A DNA stretch of 64,000 bases, from the NCBI RefSeq assembly GCF_023337795.1, contig NZ_JALIRS010000010.1, forward strand, positions 117,595 through 181,594, written 5' to 3'. Below the pieces are notes generated by a model. That model was given only the letters and a program-made list of their open reading frames with translations. It ran no database searches and had not been told where the DNA came from. The DNA comes from Lysinibacillus sp. BPa_S21. GTDB taxonomy: Bacteria; Bacillota; Bacilli; Bacillales_A; Planococcaceae. The stretch's first letter is position 1, and every line of letters starts with the position of its first letter. Below, piece after piece: positions 43,586-55,273 of the stretch. A program made the translations under genes and the position numbers.

Positions 43586-43849
43586 ATGACTGAGCGTAAT
43601 CAACGCAAAGTTTACACGGGCCGCGTTGTTTCAGATAAAATGGATAAAACAATTTCTGTTCTAGTTGAAACTCACAAAAAGCACAAGCTTTATGGTAAAC
43701 GTGTAAAGTACTCTAAAAAGTTTAAGGCTCATGATGAGTTAAACACAGCGAAAATCGGTGATATCGTACGTATCATGGAAACTCGCCCGCTATCAGCTAC
43801 TAAACGTTTCCGTCTAGTTGAAGTTGTAGAAAAAGCGGTTATTATTTAA
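43586..43849 (+). CDS. rpsQ: Ribosomal protein uS17
   Basis: 87 aa primary 16S rRNA-binding protein of the OB-fold type. [22 protein letters not shown] is diagnostic. AAAGGAGG precedes the ATG. Confidence 0.97.
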   Translation: MTERNQRKVYTGRVVSDKMDKTISVLVETHKKHKLYGKRVKYSKKFKAHDELNTAKIGDIVRIMETRPLSATKRFRLVEVVEKAVII

Positions 43850-43892
43850 TAACTATTTCGGAACAACCAATTTCCGAAGGGAGGTAACCTAA

Positions 43893-44261
43893 GTGATCCA
43901 ACAAGAAAGTCGTATGAAAGTTGCTGACAACTCAGGTGCACGTGAAGTTCTTACAATTAAAGTCCTTGGTGGCTCTGGCCGTAAAACTGCTAACATCGGT
44001 GATATCGTTGTTTGTACAGTTAAGAAAGCAACACCAGGTGGCGTTGTTAAGAAGGGTGACGTTGTTAAGGCTGTTATCGTTCGTACTAAATCAGGCGTAC
44101 GTCGTAAAGATGGTACGTACATCAAATTTGATGAAAATGCTTGTGTAATTATTCGTGATGATAAATCACCACGCGGAACTCGTATTTTCGGACCTGTTGC
44201 ACGTGAATTACGTGACAGCAACTTCATGAAAATCGTTTCTCTAGCTCCAGAAGTTCTTTAA
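43893..44261 (+). CDS. rplN: Ribosomal protein uL14
   Basis: 122 aa 50S interface protein, the binding site of the silencing factor Rsf[20 protein letters not shown] start with a GTG codon and GGGAGGTAA upstream. Full length, ending SLAPEVL. Confidence 0.97.
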   Translation: MIQQESRMKVADNSGAREVLTIKVLGGSGRKTANIGDIVVCTVKKATPGGVVKKGDVVKAVIVRTKSGVRRKDGTYIKFDENACVIIRDDKSPRGTRIFGPVARELRDSNFMKIVSLAPEVL

Positions 44262-44296
44262 TTTCATGACAGTGCCAATCAAGGAGGTGCGACAGC

Positions 44297-44605
44297 ATGC
44301 ATGTAAAAAAAGGTGACAAGGTTAAGGTTATCACTGGTAAGGACAAAGGCAAAGAAGGCGTAATCCTTGCTGCTTACCCTAAACAAGATCGCGTTCTTGT
44401 TGAAGGTGTGAACATCGTGAAAAAACACGTAAAACCTAACCAATTGAATCCACAAGGTGGTATTGTAAGCCAAGAGGCTGCAATTCACGTTTCGAACGTA
44501 ATGCTAATCGATCCTAAATCTGGCGAGCCGACTCGTGTAGGTTATAAAATCGAAAACGGTAAAAAAGTTCGTGTTGCAAAAAAATCAGGTGCAGTAATCG
44601 ACTAA
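44297..44605 (+). CDS. rplX: Ribosomal protein uL24
   Basis: 102 aa KOW-domain assembly initiator ([21 protein letters not shown]). AAGGAGGTG lies 8 nt before ATG 44297. Order rplN-rplX-rplE is standard. Confidence 0.97.
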   Translation: MHVKKGDKVKVITGKDKGKEGVILAAYPKQDRVLVEGVNIVKKHVKPNQLNPQGGIVSQEAAIHVSNVMLIDPKSGEPTRVGYKIENGKKVRVAKKSGAVID

Positions 44606-44632
44606 TTTTTATAAAAGAAGGGAGGTACACAA

Positions 44633-45172
44633 ATGAGCCGCCTAAAAGAAAAATATTTAAATGAAGTTTCACCTGCTCTTATGAGCAAGTTTGGATATAA
44701 ATCAGTTATGCAATTGCCGAAAGTTGACAAAATCGTTATCAACATGGGTGTTGGTGACGCAGTTCAAAACTCAAAAGCATTAGATGCAGCTGTAGAAGAA
44801 CTAACAATTATCACTGGTCAAAAACCAGTAGTAACTAAAGCGAAAAAATCGATTGCAGGTTTCCGTCTACGTGAAGGTATGCCTATCGGTGCTAAAGTTA
44901 CATTACGCGGTGAGCGTATGTATGAATTCTTGGATAAATTAATCTCAATTTCACTACCTCGTGTACGTGACTTCCGTGGTGTTTCTAAAAAAGCATTCGA
45001 TGGTCGCGGTAACTACACTTTAGGTGTTAAAGAGCAATTAATTTTCCCAGAAATCGATTACGATAAAGTTTCAAAAGTACGCGGTATGGACATCGTGATC
45101 GTAACGACAGCGAATTCTGATGAAGAAGCTCGCGAGTTATTGACACAATTCGGTATGCCGTTCCAAAAGTAA
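44633..45172 (+). CDS. rplE: Ribosomal protein uL5
   Basis: 179 aa. It binds 5S rRNA and P-site t[19 protein letters not shown] and LRDFRGVS-like ([19 protein letters not shown]) motifs are present. GGGAGG precedes the ATG. Confidence 0.97.
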   Translation: MSRLKEKYLNEVSPALMSKFGYKSVMQLPKVDKIVINMGVGDAVQNSKALDAAVEELTIITGQKPVVTKAKKSIAGFRLREGMPIGAKVTLRGERMYEFLDKLISISLPRVRDFRGVSKKAFDGRGNYTLGVKEQLIFPEIDYDKVSKVRGMDIVIVTTANSDEEARELLTQFGMPFQK

Positions 45173-45379
<207 letters not shown>

Positions 45380-45408
45380 TCCCCTAATTTGGGAAGGAGG
45401 TAAATGTA

Positions 45409-45807
45409 ATGACAATGACTGATCCGATTGCAGATATGCTTACTCGCATTCGTAATGCGAACATGGTTCGTCACGAAAAGTTAGAAGTACCAGCTTCCAA
45501 CGTGAAAAAAGAAATCGCTGAAATTTTAAAGCGTGAAGGTTTCGTACGTGACGTAGAATACGTGGAAGATAACAAACAAGGTATCATCCGTATCTTCTTA
45601 AAATACGGTAAAGATAACGAGCGCGTTATCACTGGTTTAAAACGTATTTCTAAACCTGGTCTACGAGTATATGCTAAAACAAATGAAGTGCCTAAAGTAC
45701 TGAACGGTCTTGGTATCGCTTTAGTGTCAACTTCACAAGGTCTATTAACAGATAAAGAAGCTCGCGCTAAACAAGTTGGCGGCGAAGTTCTAGCATACGT
45801 TTGGTAA
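45409..45807 (+). CDS. rpsH: Ribosomal protein uS8
   Basis: 132 aa central-domain 16S binder; in E. coli it is the repressor of the spc operon. [16 protein letters not shown] and the C-terminal [22 protein letters not shown] are diagnostic. GGAAGGAGG precedes the ATG. A second in-frame ATG lies two codons downstream (MTMTDP). Confidence 0.97.
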   Translation: MTMTDPIADMLTRIRNANMVRHEKLEVPASNVKKEIAEILKREGFVRDVEYVEDNKQGIIRIFLKYGKDNERVITGLKRISKPGLRVYAKTNEVPKVLNGLGIALVSTSQGLLTDKEARAKQVGGEVLAYVW

Positions 45808-45837
45808 TTAGCAATAAATGAATGGAGGTGCAACTAA

Positions 45838-46377
45838 ATGTCTCGTGTAGGTAAAAAAATTATCGAGGTACCAGCTAACGTAACTGTTACTGTTGCAGCT
45901 GACAACACAGTTACTGTTAAAGGTCCTAAAGGCGAACTTGTTCGTTCTTTCCACCAAGATATGAAAATTGAGCAAGAAGGTAACGTAATCTCAGTATCAC
46001 GTCCTTCTGACTCAAAAGAACACCGCACAAACCACGGTACTACTCGTGCGCTATTAGCGAACATGGTTACTGGTGTTTCTGTAGGTTTCGAAAAATCATT
46101 AGAACTAATCGGTGTCGGTTACCGTGCGCAATTACAAGGTAAAAAACTTGTTCTTAACGTAGGTTACTCACATCCAGTTGAGTTCACACCTGAAGATGGT
46201 TTAGAAGTAGAAGTTCCTTCTAACACTAAGATCATCGTTAAAGGTATCAGCAAAGAACGTGTTGGTGCTCTTGCATCTAACATCCGTGACGTGCGTCCAC
46301 CAGAGCCTTACAAAGGTAAAGGTATCCGTTATGAAGGCGAATATGTTCGTCGTAAAGAAGGTAAAACAGGTAAATAA
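45838..46377 (+). CDS. rplF: Ribosomal protein uL6
   Basis: 179 aa at the factor-binding site. [12 protein letters not shown] start, and the C-terminal [27 protein letters not shown] is typical. GGAGGTG precedes the ATG. Confidence 0.97.
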   Translation: MSRVGKKIIEVPANVTVTVAADNTVTVKGPKGELVRSFHQDMKIEQEGNVISVSRPSDSKEHRTNHGTTRALLANMVTGVSVGFEKSLELIGVGYRAQLQGKKLVLNVGYSHPVEFTPEDGLEVEVPSNTKIIVKGISKERVGALASNIRDVRPPEPYKGKGIRYEGEYVRRKEGKTGK

Positions 46378-46409
46378 TGCTTCCTAAGCATTAGAAAGGA
46401 GTGACCCTT

Positions 46410-46769
46410 GTGATTACGAAACAAGATAAAAATCAGGTTCGTAAAAAACGTCATGCACGCGTACGTTCTAAAATTACAGGTACTGCTGAGCGTCCACGCT
46501 TAAACGTATTCCGTTCAAACAAGAACATCTACGCTCAACTTATCGATGACGTAGCAGGCGTAACAATTGTTAGCGCATCTTCTCAAGAAAATGGTTTTGA
46601 AGGCGCTGGTAGCAATGTTGATGCTGCAACTAAAGTCGGTGAAACAATCGCAAAACGCGCTACGGAAAAAAATATTACTGCTGTAGTATTTGACCGTGGT
46701 GGTTACTTATATCATGGACGTGTAAAAGCTTTAGCTGAAGCAGCACGTGAGAACGGTTTACAATTTTAA
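46410..46769 (+). CDS. rplR: Ribosomal protein uL18
   Basis: 119 aa 5S rRNA-binding protein. GTG 46410 (MITKQDKN) matches the family start and lies 9-12 nt after AAAGGAG; the in-frame GTG 46401 overlaps that ribosome site. The C-terminal [21 protein letters not shown] is diagnostic. Confidence 0.97.
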   Translation: MITKQDKNQVRKKRHARVRSKITGTAERPRLNVFRSNKNIYAQLIDDVAGVTIVSASSQENGFEGAGSNVDAATKVGETIAKRATEKNITAVVFDRGGYLYHGRVKALAEAARENGLQF

Positions 46770-46790
46770 TAAAAAGGAGGGACACATTTC

Positions 46791-47294
46791 ATGAGTCGAA
46801 TTGACGCAAACAAACTTGGAGAACTTGAAGAACGCGTAGTTACTATTAACCGTGTTGCTAAAGTTGTTAAAGGTGGACGTCGCTTCCGCTTCACAGCATT
46901 AGTTGTTGTTGGCGATAAAAACGGTCACGTTGGATTCGGTACTGGTAAAGCTCAAGAGGTGCCAGATGCTATCCGCAAAGCTGTTGAAGATGCGAAGAAA
47001 AACTTAATCGAAGTGCCACGCGTAGGTGGAACAACTCCACACTTAGTGCAAGGTCGCTTTGGTGCAGGAGAAATTCTAATTAAACCTGCTGCTCCTGGTA
47101 CAGGGGTTATCGCTGGTGGTCCAGTACGTGCAGTACTAGAACTTGCTGGTATTACTGATATTCTTTCAAAATCTCTTGGAACTAACACACCAATCAATAT
47201 GGTGCGTGCAACTATTCAAGGTTTAACTGAATTAAAACGCGTAGAGGACGTAGCTAAATTACGTGGTAAATCAGTGGAAGAATTATTAGGATAA
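46791..47294 (+). CDS. rpsE: Ribosomal protein uS5
   Basis: 167 aa fidelity protein at the mRNA entry site. Double-stranded RNA-binding-like N-terminal domain ([21 protein letters not shown] split) and a GSGVIAGG-like [15 protein letters not shown] segment. AAAGGAGGG precedes the ATG. Confidence 0.97.
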   Translation: MSRIDANKLGELEERVVTINRVAKVVKGGRRFRFTALVVVGDKNGHVGFGTGKAQEVPDAIRKAVEDAKKNLIEVPRVGGTTPHLVQGRFGAGEILIKPAAPGTGVIAGGPVRAVLELAGITDILSKSLGTNTPINMVRATIQGLTELKRVEDVAKLRGKSVEELLG

Positions 47295-47307
47295 GGGGGG
47301 AAAGATA

Positions 47308-47490
47308 ATGGCTAACAAATTAGAAATCACCCTTACAAAATCTGTGATTGGTACTAAACCAGCGCAACGTAAAACAATCGAAGCTCTAGGTTTACGCAAA
47401 TTACACCAAACTGTTGAGAAAGCTGATAATGCAGCTACTCGCGGTATGCTTGATAAAGTAGCTCACTTAGTTACTGTAAAAGAAATTTAA
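47308..47490 (+). CDS. rpmD: Ribosomal protein uL30
   Basis: 60 aa, the short bacterial form. Typical [21 protein letters not shown] segment. GGGGGGAAAG lies upstream of ATG 47308. Order rpsE-rpmD-rplO is standard. Confidence 0.96.
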   Translation: MANKLEITLTKSVIGTKPAQRKTIEALGLRKLHQTVEKADNAATRGMLDKVAHLVTVKEI

Positions 47491-47524
47491 TTTCCAATTA
47501 TTGAACAAGGAGGTGCCACCCACT

Positions 47525-47965
47525 ATGAAACTGCATGAGTTAAAACCAGCAGAAGGTTCTCGTAAACAACGCAACCGCGTTGGTCGTGGTATCGGTTCTG
47601 GTAACGGTAAAACAGCAGGTAAAGGTCATAAAGGTCAAAACGCTCGTTCTGGTGGCGGTGTACGCCCAGGCTTTGAAGGCGGTCAAAACCCATTATTCCG
47701 TCGTTTACCAAAACGTGGCTTTACGAACATTAACCGTAAAGAATACGCTATCGTTAACCTTGACACTTTAAACCGTTTCGAAGACGGTGCAGAGGTAACT
47801 GCTGCATTATTACTTGAAACTGGTCTTGTGAGCAATGAAAAAGCTGGAATTAAAGTTCTTGGAAACGGAACTCTTAACAAAAAGCTTACAGTAAAAGCTC
47901 ATAAATTCTCTGCTTCAGCTAAAGAAGCAATCGAGAATGCCGGCGGAACTACTGAGGTGATTTAA
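47525..47965 (+). CDS. rplO: Ribosomal protein uL15
   Basis: 146 aa. The Gly/Lys-rich extension ([21 protein letters not shown]) threads into 23S rRNA. ATG 47525 ([14 protein letters not shown]) has AGGAGGTG 9 nt upstream; the in-frame start at 47501 lies before that ribosome site. The stop overlaps secY by one base. Confidence 0.97.
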   Translation: MKLHELKPAEGSRKQRNRVGRGIGSGNGKTAGKGHKGQNARSGGGVRPGFEGGQNPLFRRLPKRGFTNINRKEYAIVNLDTLNRFEDGAEVTAALLLETGLVSNEKAGIKVLGNGTLNKKLTVKAHKFSASAKEAIENAGGTTEVI

Positions 47966-49260
47966 TGTTTCAGACGATCTCTAACTTTATGCGTGTTCGA
48001 GATATACGAAATAAAATCATTTTCACTCTTTTAATGTTAATCGTTTTCCGTATTGGTACGTTTGTACCAGTACCAAACGTTGACGCTAATGTATTAAAGG
48101 CAACTGATGAGTTCAATCTCGTTGGTTTCCTGAATACTTTTGGCGGTGGTGCTTTGAAAAACTTCTCTATCTTTGCGATGGGAATTATGCCTTACATCAC
48201 TGCTTCAATTATTGTTCAGTTATTGCAAATGGACGTAGTACCGAAATTTGCTGAATGGGCAAAGCAAGGTGAAGTCGGAAGACGAAAACTTGCTCAATTT
48301 ACTCGTTACTTTACAATTATTCTTGCCTTAATCCAATCATTCGCACTTTCATTTGGTTTTAACAAAATGTATGGCGGATCATTGATTAAAGAAGAAGGAA
48401 TTTTAACATACGTTACAATTTCTATTGTATTAACAGCGGGTACAGCATTCCTAGTATGGCTTGCTGAACAAATTACTGCGCATGGTGTTGGTAATGGTAT
48501 TTCAGTTGTAATTTTCGCAGGTATCGTTGCGGCATTACCGAATGGCATTAACCAAATCTATGCACAGCAAATCGAGGGTGCTGGGGATAAATTATTTATC
48601 AATCTAGTGATTCTTGGTTTACTTATTTTAATTTTGCTTGCAGTTGTTGTTGGAGTTATCTACGTGCAACAAGCACTACGTAAAATTCCAATTCAATATG
48701 CAAAACGAGTTACTGGGCGCAACCAACAAACTGGTGCTCAACAAACGCACTTACCGTTAAAAGTAAATGCTGCGGGGGTTATTCCGGTAATCTTTGCATC
48801 AGCGTTCCTGATGACACCACGTACGTTAGTTCCGTTCTTTGGTGAAGGTAACGTAGCTTCATTCATTCAAAACACGTTTGATTATACAAAACCTGTTGGG
48901 ATGATTCTTTACGTTGCATTGATCATCGCGTTCACATATTTCTATGCATTCGTACAAGTGAATCCGGAAAATGTGGCAGATAACTTGAAAAAGCAAGGTG
49001 CTTACATTCCAGGTATTCGTCCTGGTGAAAGTACGCAAACGTATTTAACAAGCGTGTTATATCGTCTGACATTTGTCGGTGCGATTTTCTTAACTGTTAT
49101 TTCAGTAATGCCGGTTATATTCATAAACTTTATGAATCTACCTGCCACAGTGCAGATCGGTGGTACTAGTATAATTATCGTAGTCGGCGTTGCGCTCGAA
49201 ACGATGAAACAGCTAGAATCTCAACTTGTTAAACGTCACTACAAAGGCTTTATGAAATAA
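47965..49260 (+). CDS. secY: Preprotein translocase subunit SecY
   Basis: 431 aa with ten predicted membrane helices, forming the protein-conducting channel with SecE (14837) and SecG. The plug/helix 2 region (GGGALKNFSIFAMGIMPYI) and the ribosome-docking cytoplasmic loops are present. ATG overlaps the rplO TAA (TAATG), coupling translation. Confidence 0.97.
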   Translation: MFQTISNFMRVRDIRNKIIFTLLMLIVFRIGTFVPVPNVDANVLKATDEFNLVGFLNTFGGGALKNFSIFAMGIMPYITASIIVQLLQMDVVPKFAEWAKQGEVGRRKLAQFTRYFTIILALIQSFALSFGFNKMYGGSLIKEEGILTYVTISIVLTAGTAFLVWLAEQITAHGVGNGISVVIFAGIVAALPNGINQIYAQQIEGAGDKLFINLVILGLLILILLAVVVGVIYVQQALRKIPIQYAKRVTGRNQQTGAQQTHLPLKVNAAGVIPVIFASAFLMTPRTLVPFFGEGNVASFIQNTFDYTKPVGMILYVALIIAFTYFYAFVQVNPENVADNLKKQGAYIPGIRPGESTQTYLTSVLYRLTFVGAIFLTVISVMPVIFINFMNLPATVQIGGTSIIIVVGVALETMKQLESQLVKRHYKGFMK

Positions 49261-49273
49261 TGTTGGTTTTTAG

Positions 49274-49984
<711 letters not shown>

Positions 49985-50396
49985 TACCCGGCTCCGGGCG
50001 CAGAATACTGCTTCCGCGGGAGGCATGCGGGAGCAACAACGAAACATAATTTTTTGAGAGTTGCAAAAGCATATTGTGCCCGGTATATATTTCTTTTAAA
50101 AAGTGCAACATTACTTTTGAAAGAGTATAATGGGTTTCGTGGAAGCATCTGTGTAACGGGTATGAATATCTCATCAAAGACATTCCGGTATTCGTGTAAA
50201 CATGGGAGGTTCAGCACCCTTAATGGTTCTGTATATTCCGTGGATTGTGTGAAGCGAAACCAGACGAGCGTCTTTCAAACATCTCTCATACAATCCAAAC
50301 ATATGTTGAAACGAGGTTGCTTCTATAGTTGCAGCAGATATCCGTTTGATGTAACGATGAGAACTTTAATTTGCATATAGAGAGGAGACAGAGTAG
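49985..50396 (+). other. adk-infA spacer lacking map; GC-rich inverted repeats and probable infA leader
   Basis: The 412 bp have no recognisable protein in any frame; a 108-codon frame (50054-50380) looks spurious. The left end is GC-rich (CCGGCTCCGGGCGC, CTTCCGCGGGAGGCATGCGGGAG). A promoter candidate GTGCAA-17-TATAAT lies at 50103-50131. The RNA from it would be about 260 nt long. Inside it GGATTGT (50241) can pair with ACAATCC (50290), enclosing AGAC/GTCT (50262-50273). Confidence 0.6.
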
Positions 50397-50615
50397 ATGG
50401 CGAAAGATGATGTAATTGAAGTCGAAGGGACAGTTGTTGAGACTTTGCCAAACGCGATGTTTAAGGTAGAATTAGAAAATGGACATGTGATTCTAGCACA
50501 CGTTTCTGGTAAGATTCGTATGCACTTTATCCGTATTCTACCTGGAGATAAGGTTACTATCGAGTTATCTCCTTATGATTTAACTCGCGGTCGTATCACA
50601 TACCGTTTTAAATAA
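50397..50615 (+). CDS. infA: Translation initiation factor IF-1
   Basis: 72 aa OB-fold protein occupying the 30S A site. [20 protein letters not shown] start and [29 protein letters not shown] are diagnostic. GAGAGGAG precedes the ATG. First gene of the alpha-operon segment. Confidence 0.97.
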   Translation: MAKDDVIEVEGTVVETLPNAMFKVELENGHVILAHVSGKIRMHFIRILPGDKVTIELSPYDLTRGRITYRFK

Positions 50616-50652
50616 TCTTTTGCGCTCCGGACTACTAAGGAGGTTAGGTTAG

Positions 50653-50766
<114 letters not shown>

Positions 50767-50790
50767 TTCTAAAGGAGGTGCACAACGTAC

Positions 50791-51156
50791 ATGGCACGTA
50801 TTGCTGGTGTTGACATTCCTCGCGACAAACGCGTGGTAATTTCATTAACTTACATTTACGGTATTGGTAAAACTACAGCTCAGAAAGTATTAGCTGACGC
50901 AGGTATTTCAGAAGATACACGCGTACGCGACTTAACTGAAGATGAGTTAAACAAAATCCGTGAACAATTAGACTCATACAAACTTGAAGGTGACTTACGT
51001 CGCGAAACTTCATTAAATATTAAACGTCTGATGGAAATCGGTTCATTCCGTGGTATCCGTCACCGTCGTGGTTTACCTGTTCGTGGTCAAAATACGAAGA
51101 ACAATGCGCGTACGCGTAAAGGTCCTCGTAAAACAGTAGCGAACAAGAAAAAATAA
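50791..51156 (+). CDS. rpsM: Ribosomal protein uS13
   Basis: 121 aa 30S head protein forming intersubunit bridges. [20 protein letters not shown] and the basic tail [17 protein letters not shown] are typical. AAAGGAGGTG lies upstream. Confidence 0.97.
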   Translation: MARIAGVDIPRDKRVVISLTYIYGIGKTTAQKVLADAGISEDTRVRDLTEDELNKIREQLDSYKLEGDLRRETSLNIKRLMEIGSFRGIRHRRGLPVRGQNTKNNARTRKGPRKTVANKKK

Positions 51157-51163
51157 TCAGTAA

Positions 51164-51571
<408 letters not shown>

Positions 51572-51710
51572 TGGGTGCGTCTCATATTGTATGAGAACAT
51601 CATTTTTTGTACAGACTGTCTTGTGCAGATAATAAACGATACGTCAATGACGATCGAATCTATGATGGAAAGAACCTATACATTCGATGTTTTGAAGGAG
51701 GGTAAATAAA

Positions 51711-52655
51711 ATGATCGAAATTGAAAAACCAAAGATTGAAACGGTGGAGATCAGCGAAGATTCCAAATATGGAAAGTTTGTTGTAGAACCGCTTGAACGC
51801 GGATATGGAAACACTTTGGGTAATTCTTTACGTCGTATCCTTCTGTCTTCATTACCAGGAGCTGCTGTCACTTCAATTCAAATTGACGGTGTTCTTCACG
51901 AATTCTCAACTGTAGAAGGCGTTGTAGAGGATGTAGCTTCAATTATTTTGAACGTGAAAAAACTAGCTCTTAAAATCTACTCTGACGAAGAAAAAGTTAT
52001 TGAGATTGATGTAAAAGGCGATGGTACAGTTACAGCTGCTGACATTACACATGACAGTGATGTAGAAATTTTAAACCCGGATCTATATATTGCAACAATC
52101 GCTAAAAACGGTCATTTACGTATGCGTATGTACGCACAACGCGGCCGTGGTTACACTCCTGCTGATCAAAACAAACGTGAGGATCTTCCTATCGGCGTGA
52201 TCCCGATCGACTCTATTTACACTCCAGTATCACGCGTCAATTTCCAAGTGGAAAATACTCGTGTAGGTCAGTCTTCTGACTACGATAAACTTTCACTTGA
52301 TGTGTGGACAGATGGTAGCATCGGTCCGAAAGAGGCGATTTCGCTCGGAGCAAAAATTTTAACCGAGCATCTAAACATCTTCGTTGGCATGACAGATGAG
52401 GCACAAACAGCTGAAATCATGGTCGAAAAAGAAGAAGATCAAAAAGAAAAAGTTTTAGAGATGACTATCGAAGAACTTGATCTTTCTGTTCGTTCTTATA
52501 ACTGCTTAAAACGCGCTGGTATTAACACAGTACTAGAACTTGCGAATAAGTCAGAAGACGACATGATGAAAGTTCGTAACCTTGGACGTAAGTCACTAGA
52601 AGAAGTAAAAGCGAAGTTAGAAGAGCTTGGTTTAGGGTTACGCAAAGAAGACTAA
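51711..52655 (+). CDS. rpoA: RNA polymerase subunit alpha
   Basis: 314 aa: N-terminal assembly domain ([20 protein letters not shown]), a linker rich in E/K (about 233-245), and the C-terminal UP-element/activator-binding domain (LRSYNCL-type [18 protein letters not shown]). GAAGGAGGG precedes the ATG. Confidence 0.97.
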   Translation: MIEIEKPKIETVEISEDSKYGKFVVEPLERGYGNTLGNSLRRILLSSLPGAAVTSIQIDGVLHEFSTVEGVVEDVASIILNVKKLALKIYSDEEKVIEIDVKGDGTVTAADITHDSDVEILNPDLYIATIAKNGHLRMRMYAQRGRGYTPADQNKREDLPIGVIPIDSIYTPVSRVNFQVENTRVGQSSDYDKLSLDVWTDGSIGPKEAISLGAKILTEHLNIFVGMTDEAQTAEIMVEKEEDQKEKVLEMTIEELDLSVRSYNCLKRAGINTVLELANKSEDDMMKVRNLGRKSLEEVKAKLEELGLGLRKED

Positions 52656-52711
52656 GCGATTTAAACAAAACTTACAAGATCAGATATTTTTTATAAAGGA
52701 GGGAAACATCC

Positions 52712-53092
52712 ATGGGTTACAGAAAACTTGGTCGTACAAGTTCTCAACGTAAAGCGATGTTACGTGACTTAGCTACTGATTTAATCATCAACGAGCGTAT
52801 CGAAACTACTGAGGCTCGCGCTAAAGAAGTACGTAAAGCTGTTGAAAAAATGATTACTTTAGGTAAACGCGGTGATTTACATGCACGCCGTCAAGCTGCT
52901 GCATTCATCCGTCGTGAACTAGTAACAACTACTGATGCTGAAGGTAACGAAACAACTTCATTTGCACTTCAAAAGTTATTTGATGATGTTGCACCACGTT
53001 ATGCAGAGCGTCAAGGTGGTTACACTCGTATTCTTAAAGTAGGTCCTCGTCGTGGTGACGGTGCACCTGTTGTAGTGATTGAATTAGTTTAA
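52712..53092 (+). CDS. rplQ: Ribosomal protein bL17
   Basis: 126 aa, slightly longer than B. subtilis (120), with an insert around residues 70-80 ([13 protein letters not shown]). [20 protein letters not shown] is the family start. Last gene of the cluster; a strong terminator follows. Confidence 0.97.
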   Translation: MGYRKLGRTSSQRKAMLRDLATDLIINERIETTEARAKEVRKAVEKMITLGKRGDLHARRQAAAFIRRELVTTTDAEGNETTSFALQKLFDDVAPRYAERQGGYTRILKVGPRRGDGAPVVVIELV

Positions 53093-53112
53093 TCATAAGA
53101 GAAAACAAGTGG

Positions 53113-53146
53113 TGAAGAGGGTGGAATCACCACCCTCTTTCTTTAT
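53113..53146 (+). terminator. Terminator of the S10-spc-alpha operon
   Basis: Perfect 10-bp stem AAGAGGGTGG/CCACCCTCTT with a 5-nt loop, then TCTTT. Confidence 0.9.
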
Positions 53147-53224
53147 AAACGATTTATACGACAAATAATTAAGCTGAGCGTTATGATGAGCGGACACTGT
53201 TGTGTGGCGTCTCGTTTAGCTCTC

Positions 53225-53320
53225 CGCACCTCATTCAGACGAAACTAGGGCTTGAGCACCCGTGTTTCTTGAAAATGTAACGACTAGCGCATTTCTATCG
53301 AATGAGGTGCGCGCTTTTTT
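53225..53320. repeat. Long-range inverted repeat ending in a T-run
   Basis: CGCACCTCATTC (53225-53236) and GAATGAGGTGCG (53300-53311) are perfect 12-bp complements 63 bp apart, and CGCTTTTTT follows. It lies in the 487-bp gene-less stretch 53093-53579 and may be a terminator-associated repeat or a structured RNA. Confidence 0.6.
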
Positions 53321-53340
53321 ATTTTTTAGGGAAGTATGGT

Positions 53341-53368
53341 AGCGCCAATTTTATGGTGCTTTTTTTTA
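53341..53368 (+). terminator. Second terminator upstream of ecfA1
   Basis: AGCGCCA/TGGTGCT stem, 6-nt loop, eight T. Confidence 0.75.
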
Positions 53369-53579
53369 TAGTCTGATTTTAGAATGACGATCACCAGATG
53401 TTCGGGATCTCCACCCCAATATTTGGTGTATTCGTATATGATAGCCTTTATAGAAAAAACAAAAGAATGATAAGTGTTATAGCACTTTTCTTTTATCGAC
53501 ATAATGATTGTAGTAGAATTCATACATAAAAAAGTGTAAGTTAGTTAGTAGAGCTGAGCATGTAGAGAGGAGTACTGAA

Positions 53580-54425
53580 ATGCCAGAAATTTTATCATTA
53601 AATAATGTGACATTTTCATATACACCAGAAGAAAAGGAAGGTCGCAATGCTGTTGAAAATGTAAGCTTTGCGGTTCAAGAAGGAGAATGGATTGCCATTG
53701 TTGGCCATAACGGTTCTGGTAAATCCACCATTGCAAAGCTTATGAATGGTTTACTGTACCCACAACAGGGCGATGTACGGATATTACGTGAACCATTAAG
53801 TGAAGAAAACCTTTGGGAAAGCCGTTCACAGATAGGAATGGTTTTTCAAAATCCAGACAATCAGTTTGTTGGAGCCACAGTGCAGGATGATGTTGCTTTT
53901 GCTCTTGAAAATAATGGAGTGCCGTTTGAAGAGATGGTAGATCGTGTACATGCAGCACTCGAACAAGTTAAAATGAACGATTTTTTAGATCATGAGCCAC
54001 ACCATTTATCAGGTGGACAAAAGCAGCGTGTTGCCATTGCAGGTGCACTTGCGATGAAACCTAAGCTCCTTATTTTAGATGAGGCTACTTCTATGCTAGA
54101 TCCACAGGGGCGAGCTGAGGTATTACAAACCGTTCAAACTTTACGTGCTGAAACAGGGTTAACGGTATTATCTATTACGCATGATTTAGAGGAAGCCATG
54201 CTTGCAGATCGTGTTCTCTTTATGAATGATGGAAAGAAATTTGCTGAGGGTACACCTGCTGAAATTTTTGCATTTGGGGACAAGCTAGTTGAGTTTGGAC
54301 TCGACTTACCATTTGCCATGAAGTTATCAAAGTTATTGCAAAAGGAAGGTGTTCCGTTAATGGGGCAACATATGACAGAAGAAGAGTTGGTGAATGATTT
54401 ATGGACATCAAACTTCAACAAGTAA
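53580..54425 (+). CDS. ecfA1: Energy-coupling factor transporter ATPase EcfA1
   Basis: 281 aa ABC ATPase of the shared ECF vitamin-uptake module. Walker A GHNGSGKST (about residue 42), Q-loop, signature LSGGQKQR and Walker B LLILDEATSMLDP are intact. AGAGAGGAG precedes the ATG. Its end overlaps ecfA2 by 25 bp. The substrate-binding S-components must be encoded elsewhere. Confidence 0.95.
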   Translation: MPEILSLNNVTFSYTPEEKEGRNAVENVSFAVQEGEWIAIVGHNGSGKSTIAKLMNGLLYPQQGDVRILREPLSEENLWESRSQIGMVFQNPDNQFVGATVQDDVAFALENNGVPFEEMVDRVHAALEQVKMNDFLDHEPHHLSGGQKQRVAIAGALAMKPKLLILDEATSMLDPQGRAEVLQTVQTLRAETGLTVLSITHDLEEAMLADRVLFMNDGKKFAEGTPAEIFAFGDKLVEFGLDLPFAMKLSKLLQKEGVPLMGQHMTEEELVNDLWTSNFNK

Positions 54426-55273
54426 GCTATGCCTATTCACAGGGTACACCTTTTGAAAAACGGGCATTATTTGATGTAGATTTTGACATTCCTTCACACA
54501 CGTATCAGGCAATTATTGGGCATACTGGTTCTGGTAAATCGACAATTCTTCAGCATTTTAATGCACTTCTGAAACCAACATCTGGGGAAGTACATATTGG
54601 AGATCGAGTTGTTGTAGCTGGAAAAAAGGCGAAGGATTTAAAGGCTGTACGTCAAAAGGTTGGTATTGTATTTCAATTCCCAGAGCATCAGCTGTTTGAA
54701 GAAACAGTATTAAAGGATATTATGTTTGGTCCTATGAACTTTGGTGTATCGGAACAAGAAGCAGAAGTACGAGCAAAAGAACTTATAGACCTAGTAGGTT
54801 TACCAGAGAATGTACTTGAAAAATCACCTTTTGATTTATCGGGTGGTCAAATGCGCAGGGTAGCCATTGCTGGCGTTTTAGCGATGGAACCTGAAGTAAT
54901 TGTTTTAGATGAACCAACAGCAGGGCTTGATCCACGTGGTCAGAAAGAGATAATGGATATGTTTTATAAGCTACACAAGGAACGTGGTCTAACGACGATT
55001 CTTGTTACGCATAGTATGGAGGACGCGGCTCGTTATGCAGATAATATTGTTATTATGCATGAAGGGAAAAATGTACTAAGTGGCACACCACAAGAAATTT
55101 TTAAAGATGTAGAAACATTAAAGAATTTCCGCTTAGAACCACCTCGTATTGTACGCTTTCAACAAAGAATCGAAAAAATGATAAACAAATCCTTCTCAAA
55201 GATATGCCTAACCGAAGAAGAGCTAGCAACTGAAATTGCCCAGGTCCTAAGAGAGGAGCGTGGTCAGTCATGA
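54401..55273 (+). CDS. ecfA2: Energy-coupling factor transporter ATPase EcfA2
   Basis: 290 aa ABC ATPase partner of EcfA1. Walker A GHTGSGKST, signature LSGGQMRR and Walker B IVLDEPTAGLDP. The C-terminal extension typical of EcfA2 follows. It starts inside ecfA1 and its stop overlaps ecfT, so the module is translationally coupled. Confidence 0.95.
   Translation: MDIKLQQVSYAYSQGTPFEKRALFDVDFDIPSHTYQAIIGHTGSGKSTILQHFNALLKPTSGEVHIGDRVVVAGKKAKDLKAVRQKVGIVFQFPEHQLFEETVLKDIMFGPMNFGVSEQEAEVRAKELIDLVGLPENVLEKSPFDLSGGQMRRVAIAGVLAMEPEVIVLDEPTAGLDPRGQKEIMDMFYKLHKERGLTTILVTHSMEDAARYADNIVIMHEGKNVLSGTPQEIFKDVETLKNFRLEPPRIVRFQQRIEKMINKSFSKICLTEEELATEIAQVLREERGQS

Noticed and set aside
50054..50380. 108-codon frame in the adk-infA spacer, considered as a map or KOW-gene remnant
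   Set aside because: No methionine aminopeptidase or KOW motifs in any frame, unusual Cys/Ser/Arg composition, no ribosome site.
53326..53523. 65-codon - strand frame whose C-terminal half looks protein-like (YWGGDPEHLVIVILKS…)
   Set aside because: It overlaps a + strand terminator that accounts for the KKKHHKIGA end. No ribosome site, promoter or recognisable family is visible, and it may at most be a relict.
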